A stretch of 64,000 nt of DNA from an uncultured Oscillospiraceae bacterium. Lineage in GTDB: Bacteria > Bacillota > Clostridia > Oscillospirales > Ruminococcaceae. A program made the translations under genes and the position numbers. Positions 17,243-25,003 of the stretch are shown one piece after another (the first letter of the stretch is position 1; each line of letters starts with the position of its first letter). The stretch is taken from NCBI GenBank assembly GCA_910586535.1, contig CAJUHS010000005.1, positions 1 to 64,000 of the forward strand, given 5' to 3'. Under the pieces are notes generated by a model. That model was given only the letters and a program-made list of their open reading frames with translations. It was not told the DNA's origin and made no database searches.

Positions 17243-18277
17243 TCAAACTATAATTACACCTTCATCGCTTTCAACAAGCTCGCCCAGAACGTAAGCTTCC
17301 TCGCCAGCAGCCTTTATCGCCGCAACAGCTTTGTCCGCGTCATTTTTATCAACCACAGCGCACATTCCCACGCCCATGTTAAAGGTGTTGAACATATCTC
17401 GTTCAGGGATATTTCCGATCTTTGCAATAAGATCGAATATGGGCAGAGTCTGAACGTCAGCTCTCGCTATTTTAGCGGAAAGTCCGTCAGGCAATGACCT
17501 GGGTATATTCTCGTAAAATCCTCCGCCGGTGATGTGGCTCAGGGACTTAACCTTTACCGCGTCCAAAAGCGACATTACCGCCTTGACATATATCTTCGTA
17601 GGGGTAAGCAGACACTCTCCGAGAGTCGTTCCCAAATCAGACTGGTGTCTTGCAAGATTCTGTTCGCTGATATTGAAAACCTTTCTAACCAGCGAGAAGC
17701 CGTTGGAGTGCACGCCGCTGGACTTAACAGCAATCATCACGTCCCCCGCCTTTTGGCATGACGGATCGAGTATCTTGTCCTTGTCAACGATACCCACCGC
17801 AAAGCCTGCAAGATCGTACTCCTCGTCGGGCATAAGACCCGGGTGCTCGGCGGTCTCGCCGCCAACAAGAGCGCAGCCCGCCTGCACGCAGCCCTCCGCA
17901 ACGCCAGAAACGATATCCGCTATCTTTTCGGGGATATTCTTTCCGCAGGCGATATAATCAAGGAAAAACTGAGGCTTCGCGCCGCAGCAGATGATATCGT
18001 TTACGCACATCGCCACACAGTCAATACCCACGGTGTTATGCCTGTCCATTGTAAAAGCTATCTTTATTTTAGTACCCACTCCGTCTGTGCCCGAGACCAG
18101 AACAGGCTTGTTAATGCCTGTCATATCAAGCTCGAACAGACCTCCGAAGCCGCCGATACCCGACAGCACGCCTCCTGTCATAGTCCTCGCCACATGAGCT
18201 TTCATCAGCTCCACAGCCTTGTAGCCCGCGGTAACGTCAACGCCCGCCTCCTTGTAGCTTTCGGAAAAACTTTTCAT
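17243..18277 (-). CDS. purM: phosphoribosylformylglycinamidine cyclo-ligase (AIR synthetase)
   Basis: Converts FGAM to AIR using ATP. 344 aa, full length. 'SYKEAGVDVTAGYKAVELMK' start, the PurM signature 'VSGTDGVGTKIKIAF', 'GIDCVAMCVNDIICCGAKP', 'LVGGETAEHPG' and 'ITGGGFYENIPRSLP'. Lies between purF and purN on the minus strand with short gaps. purL, which makes its substrate, is not in this window. Confidence 0.96.
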   Translation of the reverse strand: MKSFSESYKEAGVDVTAGYKAVELMKAHVARTMTGGVLSGIGGFGGLFELDMTGINKPVLVSGTDGVGTKIKIAFTMDRHNTVGIDCVAMCVNDIICCGAKPQFFLDYIACGKNIPEKIADIVSGVAEGCVQAGCALVGGETAEHPGLMPDEEYDLAGFAVGIVDKDKILDPSCQKAGDVMIAVKSSGVHSNGFSLVRKVFNISEQNLARHQSDLGTTLGECLLTPTKIYVKAVMSLLDAVKVKSLSHITGGGFYENIPRSLPDGLSAKIARADVQTLPIFDLIAKIGNIPERDMFNTFNMGVGMCAVVDKNDADKAVAAIKAAGEEAYVLGELVESDEGVIIV

Positions 18278-18328
18278 ATCTTACTTCCTTTCGCGGTACA
18301 CGGTGCTTCCGTCCGCCGCTTATATTTT

Positions 18329-19759
18329 TTATTGAATCTTGAATTCGAACTTATCCTTAGGCATCTCCTTAGGCACGGGACAGGGGTAATTTCCCGTGAA
18401 GCAGGCGTCGCAGAAGCCGCATTTCGCGTCATTTCCCGCAATCTGCCTTACCCCCTCAACGCTGAGGTAACCCAGCGTGTCCGCGCCTATCTCTTTCGCT
18501 ATCTCCTCCGTGGACATCTTGCAGGCAATAAGGTTTTCCCTGCTGTCTATGTCCGTGCCGAAATAGCATGGATTCTTAAAAGGCGGACAGGATATCCTCA
18601 TGTGTATTTCCTTTGCCCCCGCTTCGCGGATAAGGTTCACAATACGCTTTGAGGTAGTTCCGCGGACAATGCTGTCGTCCACCAAAATGACCCGCTTTCC
18701 TGCCACGGTATCTTTTACTACATTAAGCTTTATCTTAACGGAATTTGTCCTGTCTGCCTGATTCGGCTGGATAAAGGTGCGTCCAACATATCGGTTTTTG
18801 ATGAAGCCCACGCCGTAGGGTATCCCCGATTCTCTGGACAGACCCAGAGCCGCGTCCAGACCGCTGTCGGGTACGCCTATAACCACATCTGCCTCCACAG
18901 GGTGCTCCTGCCATAAAAACTCTCCCGCCCTGAGCCTTGCGCGGTGTACGCTTGCTCCCTCGATAACAGAGTCGGGACGTGCAAAATAAACGTACTCGAA
19001 AACACACATCGAGCTTTTTTCCTTACCGCAGTGAGTCTTTACCGACCGCACGCCGTTTTCGTCTATAACTATAAGTTCGCCGGGAAGCAAGTCGCGGACA
19101 AACTCCGCTCCGATACTGTCAAAAGCGCAGGTCTCGGAAGCCACCACGTAGGAATCCCCGAGCTTTCCCAATGAAAGCGGACGGAATCCGAACGGATCCC
19201 TTGCGGCAATAAGCTTTTTGGGGGACATAACCACTATTGAAAACGCGCCCCGAAGCCGTCCCAAAGCATTCTCAACCGCCTTTTCTATAGACGGACACAC
19301 AAGCCGCTGTTCGGTTATTGCGTAGGAGATGACCTCAGTATCATTGGTACTGTGGAATATAGCGCCTTTAAGCTCGTACTCCTCCCTAAGCTCGCGGGCG
19401 TTTACCAGATTGCCGTTATGTGCGATAGCCATCGGACCCTTTATGTGTCTAACCACAAGCGGCTGTGCGTTGGATCGGTTGGAGTTTCCCGTTGTGGAGT
19501 ACCGCACATGTCCCACCGCAATATTTCCATGACCGAGATTTGCAAGAGTATCCTTGTCGAAAACCTCGTGAACAAGTCCCAGATCCTTGTGGTAGGAGAA
19601 CACTCCCCTGTCGTTGACAACTATTCCGCAGGACTCCTGTCCCCTGTGCTGCAATGCGTACAGACCGATGTAGGTCTGCATAGCCGCGTCCGTAGTATTT
19701 TTGCAGTAGACAGCAAACACGCCGCATTCTTCATGTACCGAGTCAAACACCGCGCTCAT
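18329..19759 (-). CDS. purF: amidophosphoribosyltransferase (active PurF)
   Basis: First committed step: PRPP + glutamine to phosphoribosylamine. 476 aa from ATG 19759, which overlaps the TGA of the preceding paralogue as ATGA. An 11-residue propeptide precedes the nucleophilic Cys in 'HEECGVFAVY', as in Bacillus-type PurF; 'ALQHRGQESCGIV' and 'AHNGNLVN' complete the glutaminase site. The PRTase domain carries 'VILVDDSIVRGTTSKRIV'. C-terminal Cys residues ('LIACKMST', 'CGFCDACF') match the Fe-S type of PurF. The longer frame upstream is only the end of the paralogue read in another frame. Confidence 0.96.
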   Translation of the reverse strand: MSAVFDSVHEECGVFAVYCKNTTDAAMQTYIGLYALQHRGQESCGIVVNDRGVFSYHKDLGLVHEVFDKDTLANLGHGNIAVGHVRYSTTGNSNRSNAQPLVVRHIKGPMAIAHNGNLVNARELREEYELKGAIFHSTNDTEVISYAITEQRLVCPSIEKAVENALGRLRGAFSIVVMSPKKLIAARDPFGFRPLSLGKLGDSYVVASETCAFDSIGAEFVRDLLPGELIVIDENGVRSVKTHCGKEKSSMCVFEYVYFARPDSVIEGASVHRARLRAGEFLWQEHPVEADVVIGVPDSGLDAALGLSRESGIPYGVGFIKNRYVGRTFIQPNQADRTNSVKIKLNVVKDTVAGKRVILVDDSIVRGTTSKRIVNLIREAGAKEIHMRISCPPFKNPCYFGTDIDSRENLIACKMSTEEIAKEIGADTLGYLSVEGVRQIAGNDAKCGFCDACFTGNYPCPVPKEMPKDKFEFKIQ

Positions 19760-21177
19760 TCCTTTCCGTTCCAGCAGTAAGAACACAGGCTGTCTGCGGG
19801 AAGTCCCACAGCCCTGACAGTACCCTCCAAAGACTGAAATTCTATGGAAGTAAGCTTCAGGCGGCGGCAAATTTCCGCTCTCAGCTTCTTGCCGCGCTCT
19901 GTGTTGGTGTCACTGTACTCGCTAATGTACTTCACACCCTCCGCACCCTCAAACTCATCAATTATCTTTCTTGCGATAAGGTCAAGCTCCGAGGTGCTTC
20001 TGGAAAAATTAAGAAATTTGCAGCCGTACATAATAGGAGGACAAGCCGAACGCATATGGACCTCCTTTGCGCCGTTTGAGTACAGAAATTCTACGGTCTC
20101 CCTCATCTGTGTACCGCGGACAATGCTGTCGTCCACAAACAGCAGACGCTTGCCCTCAATAAGCTCATGCACGGGGATAAGCTTCATTTTCGCCACCTTA
20201 TTGCGCATGACCTGATTTTGCGGCATAAAGCTTCTGGGCCATGTGGGGGTGTACTTTATAAACGGTCTGGCAAATGGGATACCGCTTCGGTTGGCGTAAC
20301 CGATAGCGTGGGGTATGCCAGAATCAGGAACGCCGCAAACGTAGTCCACGTCGGGAAGAGTACCGTTTTTCATCTCTGTCTCCGCCATGATCTCTCCATT
20401 TCGTGTACGCATTGTCTCCACCGTAACGCCCTCGTATATCGAGTTTGGATAGCCGTAATATGTCCACAAAAAAGTGCATATATTCATATTTGTGTGACCC
20501 TCGGCAAGGGTCTCGCACTTGTCGTAAGTAAGCTTTACTACCTCGCCCGGAAGCAGCTCACGGTATGTTTCGTAACCAAGCTTCTGGAACGCAAAAGATT
20601 CAAAGGAGCAGCAGAAGCCGTCCGAACGCTTTCCTATGACGATGGGAAGCCGACCGTTTTTATCCCTTGCTGCAATAATGCAGTCCTCGGTCAGGATAAG
20701 CAGGGACATTGTGCCCTCCACCTTTTCCTGCGCGTATCTGATACCCTCCACAAAAGAATCCTTTTGAGAGATAAGAGCGCCTATCAGCGAACTGGAATTA
20801 ACACTGCCGCTGCTCATTGCCTCAAAGCTGGCAAAGCAGTTGCTCACGAACTCGTCCCTGAGCTGCTCGGCGTTGTTGATAATGCCGATATTGCAGACCG
20901 CGTAAACGCCCATTTTCGACCTCAGAAGTATAGGCTGAGGGTCGCTGTCGCTTATACAGCCTATGCAAAGCCTGCCGTGCATGGCTTCAATATCGTTTTC
21001 AAACTTCGTTCTGAACGGCGAGTTTTCAATGCTGTGAATATTTCTCTGAAAGCCCAGTTCCGGCGAGTAGGCAGTCATGCCGCCGCGTCTTGTGCCGAGG
21101 TGAGAGTGGTAATCAGTACCGAAGAAAACGTCGCTTATGCAGTCGTTCTTAGACGCTGCTCCAAAAAATCCGCCCAT
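19756..21177 (-). CDS. PurF-like paralogue without the nucleophilic cysteine
   Basis: 473 aa homologue of amidophosphoribosyltransferase lying directly before purF, sharing ATGA with it. The N-terminus is 'MGGFFGAASKNDC': Gly stands where PurF has the catalytic Cys ('CGVFA'), and the conserved 'HRGQ' is replaced by 'TRRGGM', so glutamine hydrolysis is not expected. The PRPP-binding motif 'LLFVDDSIVRGTQMRE' and 'GVPDSGIPHAIGYA' are intact. ATG 21177 is chosen for GAAAGGG seven bases upstream. It may use ammonia, or act as a regulatory or stabilising partner of PurF; the tight coupling favours complex formation. Function is inferred. Confidence 0.85.
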   Translation of the reverse strand: MGGFFGAASKNDCISDVFFGTDYHSHLGTRRGGMTAYSPELGFQRNIHSIENSPFRTKFENDIEAMHGRLCIGCISDSDPQPILLRSKMGVYAVCNIGIINNAEQLRDEFVSNCFASFEAMSSGSVNSSSLIGALISQKDSFVEGIRYAQEKVEGTMSLLILTEDCIIAARDKNGRLPIVIGKRSDGFCCSFESFAFQKLGYETYRELLPGEVVKLTYDKCETLAEGHTNMNICTFLWTYYGYPNSIYEGVTVETMRTRNGEIMAETEMKNGTLPDVDYVCGVPDSGIPHAIGYANRSGIPFARPFIKYTPTWPRSFMPQNQVMRNKVAKMKLIPVHELIEGKRLLFVDDSIVRGTQMRETVEFLYSNGAKEVHMRSACPPIMYGCKFLNFSRSTSELDLIARKIIDEFEGAEGVKYISEYSDTNTERGKKLRAEICRRLKLTSIEFQSLEGTVRAVGLPADSLCSYCWNGKE

Positions 21178-21289
21178 ATATTTACCCTTTCGCGCGGTCG
21201 CCGCACCGGGCTGTTCTGCCCCTGCGCAATATTGCGACCTTATACTTTTCATAGACCCTATCAAGGGACAATTTAAAAATCAAAATTTC

Positions 21290-21362
21290 TTACCCGCCCC
21301 CTTGAGGAGGCTTGGCAAAGTAACAGCATGCCATATCCAAGTTGGGGATGACTCCGCCCCCA
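21290..21362 (+). repeat. dispersed palindromic repeat, copy 1
   Basis: Non-coding stretch with the order CCCGCCCCCTTGAGGAGG, CTTGGCAAAGTAAC (21311-21324), an AT-containing middle, GTTGGGG, CCGCCCCCAGTG. The same order of blocks occurs inverted at 63224-63305. It fills most of the gap between purC and the PurF paralogue. Confidence 0.6.
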
Positions 21363-21367
21363 GTGGC

Positions 21368-22084
21368 TCACTGCCCGAAAATACGCTTCATCATTTCCTG
21401 ATATGCTTCCTCAACGCCGCCCATGTCTCTGCGGAAACGATCCTTGTCAAGCTTCTCATGGGTCTTGCTGTCCCAGAAACGGCAGGTGTCAGGTGAAATC
21501 TCGTCCGCAAGTATTATCTGACCGTGGAATCTTCCGAACTCTATCTTGAAGTCAATAAGGTCAATGCCGTGTTCCTTGAAAAATTTCAGCATAAAGCTGT
21601 TTACTGCAAAAGCGTATTTAGAAATTGTATCAATTTCTTCCTGTGTTGCGAGACCAAGTCCCAAAGCATAATAATCGTTGATGAACGGATCGCCAAGGTC
21701 GTCATTCTTGTAGCTGAATTCAAGAGTAGGCTGCTTCAGGGGAGTACCCTCCTCAATGCCAAGCTTTTTGGAAAAGCTGCCGGCAGCAACGTTTCTCACG
21801 ATAACTTCAAGAGGAACTATCTCAACCTTTTTAACAATAGTTTCGCGGTCGCTTATCTCCTCAACGAGGTGTGTGGGGATACCCTCTTTTTCAAGGAGCT
21901 TAAACATATAGTTGGTCATCTTATTGTTGACAACGCCCTTGCCGCGGATAGTACCCTTTTTCTCGCCGTTGAAAGCGGTAGCGTCGTCCTTGTAGTCAAC
22001 GATCACAACATCAGGATCGTTTGTTGCAAAAACTTTCTTAGCCTTGCCCTCGTAAAGCTGTTCCTTTTTCTCAATGTTTGCCAT
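21368..22084 (-). CDS. purC: SAICAR synthetase
   Basis: Condenses CAIR with aspartate using ATP. 238 aa, usual size. 'KKEQLYEGKAKKVFATNDPD' start, 'YKDDATAFNGEKKGTIRGKG', 'VVNNKMTNYMFKLLE', signature 'LIDFKIEFGRFHG' and 'LADEISPDTCRFWD'. ATG 22084 follows GGAGGAATTTAAA; an upstream in-frame start (15 bases) overlaps this site. Conserved purE-purC neighbourhood, here interrupted by two extra genes. Confidence 0.96.
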   Translation of the reverse strand: MANIEKKEQLYEGKAKKVFATNDPDVVIVDYKDDATAFNGEKKGTIRGKGVVNNKMTNYMFKLLEKEGIPTHLVEEISDRETIVKKVEIVPLEVIVRNVAAGSFSKKLGIEEGTPLKQPTLEFSYKNDDLGDPFINDYYALGLGLATQEEIDTISKYAFAVNSFMLKFFKEHGIDLIDFKIEFGRFHGQIILADEISPDTCRFWDSKTHEKLDKDRFRRDMGGVEEAYQEMMKRIFGQ

Positions 22085-22110
22085 TTTAAATTCCTCCAAA
22101 AAATAATATA

Positions 22111-22764
22111 TTATAAAATAATTTTTACAATTTCACCGGGACTTGTCACAATATAATCAGCCCCGTACTGTTCCAGTTCGGAACGGCTGCCGTAACCGTA
22201 CAGCGCGCCTATCGAAGCGATTCCCACAGTCTTTGCGCCCTCAATATCGTAAAATCTGTCACCGACCATTACAGCGCGGGACAAATCATCCTCGCCGCAA
22301 GCTGCAAGCGCGTTCCCGATAACAGCCGCCTTGCTCACGTCCGCTCCGTTGGCGGGAGCGCAGCATACAGCCGTAAAAAACTTTTTTATACCGAAGCCCT
22401 CCAAAATAGGTACGGAAAATTTTTCGGGCTTTGACGTTGCCACAGCAAGCCGTACGCCCTCGCCGTAAAGCCGCTCCAAAACACCGTAAACGTCGTCATA
22501 AAGCGAGTTTTCCGTTACGCAGTACTCTTTATATCGCTCCCTGTGCAGAGTTACCGTCTCCCTGACCTGCTCGGCGTTCATACCGCAGAATTTCTCATAA
22601 GAATAATCCAGCGGCGGCCCGAGAAATTTTTTCAGTACCGTTTCATCGGGAATCTCCAAATTCATTTTTTCAAGAGCATATCTTACGCAGTTCAGTATAC
22701 TCGCGGACGAATCGGTAAGCGTGCCGTCCAAGTCAAACAAAACCGTGCGGAAATTTTTTGACAT
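22111..22764 (-). CDS. HAD-family phosphatase (phosphoglycolate-phosphatase-like)
   Basis: 217 aa. HAD motif I 'VLFDLDGTLTDSSASIL', motif II Thr/Ser in 'LAVATSKPEKF', motif III Lys 'VSKAAVIG' and motif IV 'VMVGDRFYDIEGAK'. A helical cap lies between motifs I and II. Resembles Gph/PpaX-type phosphatases; in this position it might dephosphorylate a nucleotide or a damaged sugar phosphate, but that is inference. A GGAGGT site lies 10 bases before the ATG. Confidence 0.88.
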   Translation of the reverse strand: MSKNFRTVLFDLDGTLTDSSASILNCVRYALEKMNLEIPDETVLKKFLGPPLDYSYEKFCGMNAEQVRETVTLHRERYKEYCVTENSLYDDVYGVLERLYGEGVRLAVATSKPEKFSVPILEGFGIKKFFTAVCCAPANGADVSKAAVIGNALAACGEDDLSRAVMVGDRFYDIEGAKTVGIASIGALYGYGSRSELEQYGADYIVTSPGEIVKIIL

Positions 22765-22787
22765 ATATAAGGTAACCTCCCCTAACT

Positions 22788-23606
22788 TTACACTGTCAAC
22801 TGTGCAATCACTCTGTCCATACAGTGCTTGTGGGGTACTCCGCCGCTGTTACAGTCGAAGATGACCTCGTCGCACCTGTGCAGAAGCCAATCGGTGTAGT
22901 ATCCGAAAATCTCTCCCGAGAGCCACTTAAAATTCCTGCTGTCCTTGTCGGGCGGGACAGCTATAAACGGCTTTTTAACAAACACGTTCACGGCGTTCAG
23001 TCCCCCAACGGAGGTGTGGCTGCGGTAATTTTCAAATATCTCGCTCCTCAGTTCATTGGGGATAAAATGCATTACTCCGGAACAGAAGATAACGTCAAAG
23101 TCGCTTTCGAGGCGAAAATCGTTAATGTCCGCCTTGAAAAAATTCACCTCAACGCGGTGCTGCTCAGCAAGCTTTTTTGCCTTGTCGATACCTGACTGTG
23201 TAATGTCAAACGCGGAGACCTTGTAGCCGTTTTTTGCGAAAAACACAGCATCCTTGCCTTCGCCGCAGCCGATGTCGAGAACCCTCAAAGCTCTTGTTGG
23301 CGGCATCAGCTTCATCACCTCAAAGCACATTTCCGAGGGCTTAACGCCCCAGTAGTACTCCTCGCGGCTGTAACGGTTCTCGTAATCGCTGATTATCCGC
23401 TGTTCCACAGCGTACCCCAGAAGCATGTCGATACTGCACCCAAACGCCTTTGCGATAAGGGGCAAAGTCGCTACATCAGGCATGGACGCTCCATTCTCCC
23501 ACTTTGACACAGCCTGAAACGACACACTGAGGCGGCTCGCAAGCTCCTCCTGAGTAAAGCCCTTTTGCTTTCTCAACGTACAAATATTTTTGCCTACAGT
23601 ACTCAT
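22788..23606 (-). CDS. XRE HTH-SAM methyltransferase fusion protein
   Basis: 272 aa with two domains. Residues 1-65 are an XRE HTH: 'LRKQKGFTQEELASRLSVSF' and 'AVSKWENGASMPDVATLPLI'. Residues ~85-230 are a class I methyltransferase: motif I 'VLDIGCGEGKDAVFFAKNGY', 'VSAFDITQSGI', 'FDVIFCSGVMHFIP', of the TehB/Methyltransf_11 type. It is inserted between purE and the HAD gene with its own likely promoter (23668-23697), so it may be independently regulated, perhaps autoregulated. The methyl acceptor is unknown. Confidence 0.88.
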   Translation of the reverse strand: MSTVGKNICTLRKQKGFTQEELASRLSVSFQAVSKWENGASMPDVATLPLIAKAFGCSIDMLLGYAVEQRIISDYENRYSREEYYWGVKPSEMCFEVMKLMPPTRALRVLDIGCGEGKDAVFFAKNGYKVSAFDITQSGIDKAKKLAEQHRVEVNFFKADINDFRLESDFDVIFCSGVMHFIPNELRSEIFENYRSHTSVGGLNAVNVFVKKPFIAVPPDKDSRNFKWLSGEIFGYYTDWLLHRCDEVIFDCNSGGVPHKHCMDRVIAQLTV

Positions 23607-23667
23607 AATACCACGTCCTTATAAGAAATTGGAATTTAAGAGGCAAGAGAGCTGCCTCTCCTTTCAA

Positions 23668-23697
23668 ATTGTACCACACTTAATGAACGCGTCTCAA
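23668..23697 (-). promoter_or_regulatory. internal promoter before the HTH-methyltransferase gene
   Basis: On the minus strand TTGAGA (23692-23697), 18-base spacer ending GTGTGG, TACAAT (23668-23673). A hairpin AGAGGCA/TGCCTCT (23639-23660) lies in the leader between promoter and start. Confidence 0.55.
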
Positions 23698-23742
23698 TAA
23701 CCTGTTAAGACAAAAATACCGCAAATTCAACGGTTGGTTGAA

Positions 23743-24243
23743 TTAGTTCAGTTCAGCTATCATCTGCTGCATTTTAGAGTCCTTTTCCTTAACACCGTCT
23801 ATCATGGACTGTTTTGCTGCGGCAAGCTTGTCCGCAAGAGTGTCGTCGGAAAGGGCAAGCATTTGGATAGCCAATATGGCGGCGTTTTTTGCGCCGTTCA
23901 CCGCAACCGTTGCAACAGGTATGCCCGAGGGCATTTGAACCGTAGCCAAGAGCGCGTCCAGACCGTCAAATGTAGATTTTATCGGAATACCGATAACCGG
24001 CAGAGTTGTGTGTCCCGCAATAACTCCCGCAAGGTGAGCCGCCATTCCCGCGGCGCATATTATAACGCCGAAGCCGTTTTCCTTAGCCTTTGAAGCAAAC
24101 TCCGAAGCCAGTTCGGGTGTGCGGTGGGCGGACATAACGTGCGCCTCAAATGGTACGCCGTAAGCCTTAAGCTCCTCCAGCGCAGACTTAACAATGGGAA
24201 AATCGCTGTCGCTTCCCATTATAACAGCAACTTTTTTTGACAT
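23743..24243 (-). CDS. purE: N5-CAIR mutase, PurE
   Basis: 166 aa, class I PurE. 'VAVIMGSDSDFPIVKSALEE' at the N-terminus, 'HVMSAHRTPELASEFA' and 'ICAAGMAAHLAGVIAGHT' are the substrate and catalytic loops (Ser and His conserved). Rearranges N5-CAIR to CAIR; the partner PurK is not seen nearby. First structural gene of the minus-strand cluster, preceded by a promoter, a leader ORF and a terminator hairpin. CGGAGG lies upstream of the ATG. Confidence 0.96.
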   Translation of the reverse strand: MSKKVAVIMGSDSDFPIVKSALEELKAYGVPFEAHVMSAHRTPELASEFASKAKENGFGVIICAAGMAAHLAGVIAGHTTLPVIGIPIKSTFDGLDALLATVQMPSGIPVATVAVNGAKNAAILAIQMLALSDDTLADKLAAAKQSMIDGVKEKDSKMQQMIAELN

Positions 24244-24277
24244 AATATACCTCCGCTATTAATTTTTTAAAAACAAA

Positions 24278-24301
24278 AAGCTGTGAAAAGTCTCACAGCT
24301 T
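24278..24301 (-). terminator. attenuator-like terminator in the purE leader
   Basis: On the minus strand AAGCTGTGA, 6-base loop, TCACAGCTT, then TTTGTTTTT: a complete intrinsic terminator about 35 bases upstream of the purE ATG and downstream of the promoter, so readthrough is needed for purE expression from that promoter. The stop codon of the leader ORF overlaps its 5' arm. Confidence 0.75.
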
Positions 24302-24419
24302 AACGGATACACTTATTTTCTGGTACAGAAATCCCGCAGAAAAAATGCAGCTGCCCCTGCTGCTCCTGCTGCCGACGAAGGATATACGAATACAAACGAA
24401 AGCCACTTAAACCCGACAC
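24300..24419 (-). CDS. putative 39-codon Gln-rich leader peptide before purE
   Basis: GTG at 24419 is preceded at 6 bases by GGAGGG. The frame encodes 39 residues including 'RRQQEQQGQLHFF' (five Gln within seven codons) and ends TAA inside the 5' arm of the terminator hairpin. Gln codons before a terminator ahead of a glutamine-consuming pathway suggest attenuation, but another frame over the same bases reads 'PSSAAGAAGAAAFFL' without a start codon, so the coding claim is tentative. Confidence 0.4.
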   Translation of the reverse strand: MSGLSGFRLYSYILRRQQEQQGQLHFFCGISVPENKCIR

Positions 24420-24454
24420 AGCAAACCCTCCGTGAAAAATTTCTTACCTTATAT

Positions 24455-24483
24455 ATTGTACCTTATTTCCGTACAAATTTCAA
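24455..24483 (-). promoter_or_regulatory. promoter of the purine cluster (purE leader)
   Basis: On the minus strand TTGAAA (24478-24483), 17-base spacer ending AAGG, TACAAT (24455-24460). Transcription would start near 24448, giving a ~200-base leader before purE. Confidence 0.65.
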
Positions 24484-24531
24484 GTGTTTAGCGAAAAAAT
24501 ATTACATTTTATAAAAATTCTTATTTATGTA

Positions 24532-24559
24532 TTGCTTTTTTTGAGAAATATGATAAAAT
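24532..24559 (+). promoter_or_regulatory. promoter of the ferredoxin gene
   Basis: TTGCTT (24532-24537), 16-base spacer, TAAAAT (24554-24559), about 70 bases before the ATG. Confidence 0.5.
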
Positions 24560-24628
24560 AGTATTAGGAAAGCTGAGAGCCAAGCTTTTGGCACAAATTT
24601 CCAAAACTAATTTCGGAGGTGTTTTCCA

Positions 24629-24799
24629 ATGGCATACAAAATTTCCGATGACTGCATCAGCTGCGGCGCTTGCGCGGACGCTTGTCCTGTAAACGCAATT
24701 TCCGAGGGCGACGGCAAATACGTTATCGACGCTGCAACCTGCATTGACTGCGGCGCTTGCGCGGACGCTTGTCCCGTATCCGCTCCTTCTGCTGAATAA
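24629..24799 (+). CDS. 2[4Fe-4S] ferredoxin, clostridial type (56 aa)
   Basis: Small electron carrier. 56 aa with two CxxCxxCxxxCP motifs, 'CISCGACADACPVNA' and 'CIDCGACADACPVSA', spaced as in clostridial 8Fe ferredoxins. CGGAGGTG (24614-24621) precedes the ATG at 24629. The two halves are strikingly similar: 13-residue blocks differ at one residue. Monocistronic, with a promoter upstream and a terminator downstream. Likely an electron partner for [FeFe] hydrogenase or pyruvate:ferredoxin oxidoreductase; the hydrogenase maturases at 60-63 kb support this lifestyle. Confidence 0.97.
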   Translation: MAYKISDDCISCGACADACPVNAISEGDGKYVIDAATCIDCGACADACPVSAPSAE

Positions 24800-24818
24800 T
24801 AGCAAAAGAGTATACTTA

Positions 24819-24856
24819 AAAATCTCCGTACGTCATTGTATGGAGATTTTTTCTTA
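24819..24856 (+). terminator. terminator of the ferredoxin gene
   Basis: Stem AAAATCTCCGTAC / GTATGGAGATTTT (one G-T pair), 6-base loop, followed by TTCTT. Confidence 0.85.
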
Positions 24857-25003
24857 TTTAAGCAAAAGTTTTGTAACATGATCCATTTTTGTTCGTATTT
24901 ATTTATGAGTACTCAAAATAATACATTATTCTTATAAACAGATACGCGTCTTTCATAGATATGCCGTTTTTTCTCATCAAGGTCGATTATATCTTGTCAT
25001 TCC

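Noticed and set aside
20167..21276. 369-codon plus-strand frame over the PurF paralogue
   Set aside because: Antisense shadow without recognisable domain or ribosome site.
24361..24410. GCA/GCT-rich stretch in the purE leader as an alanine-rich peptide in another frame
   Set aside because: That frame has no start codon after the promoter; only the Gln-rich frame has a ribosome site. Kept as a caveat to the leader finding.
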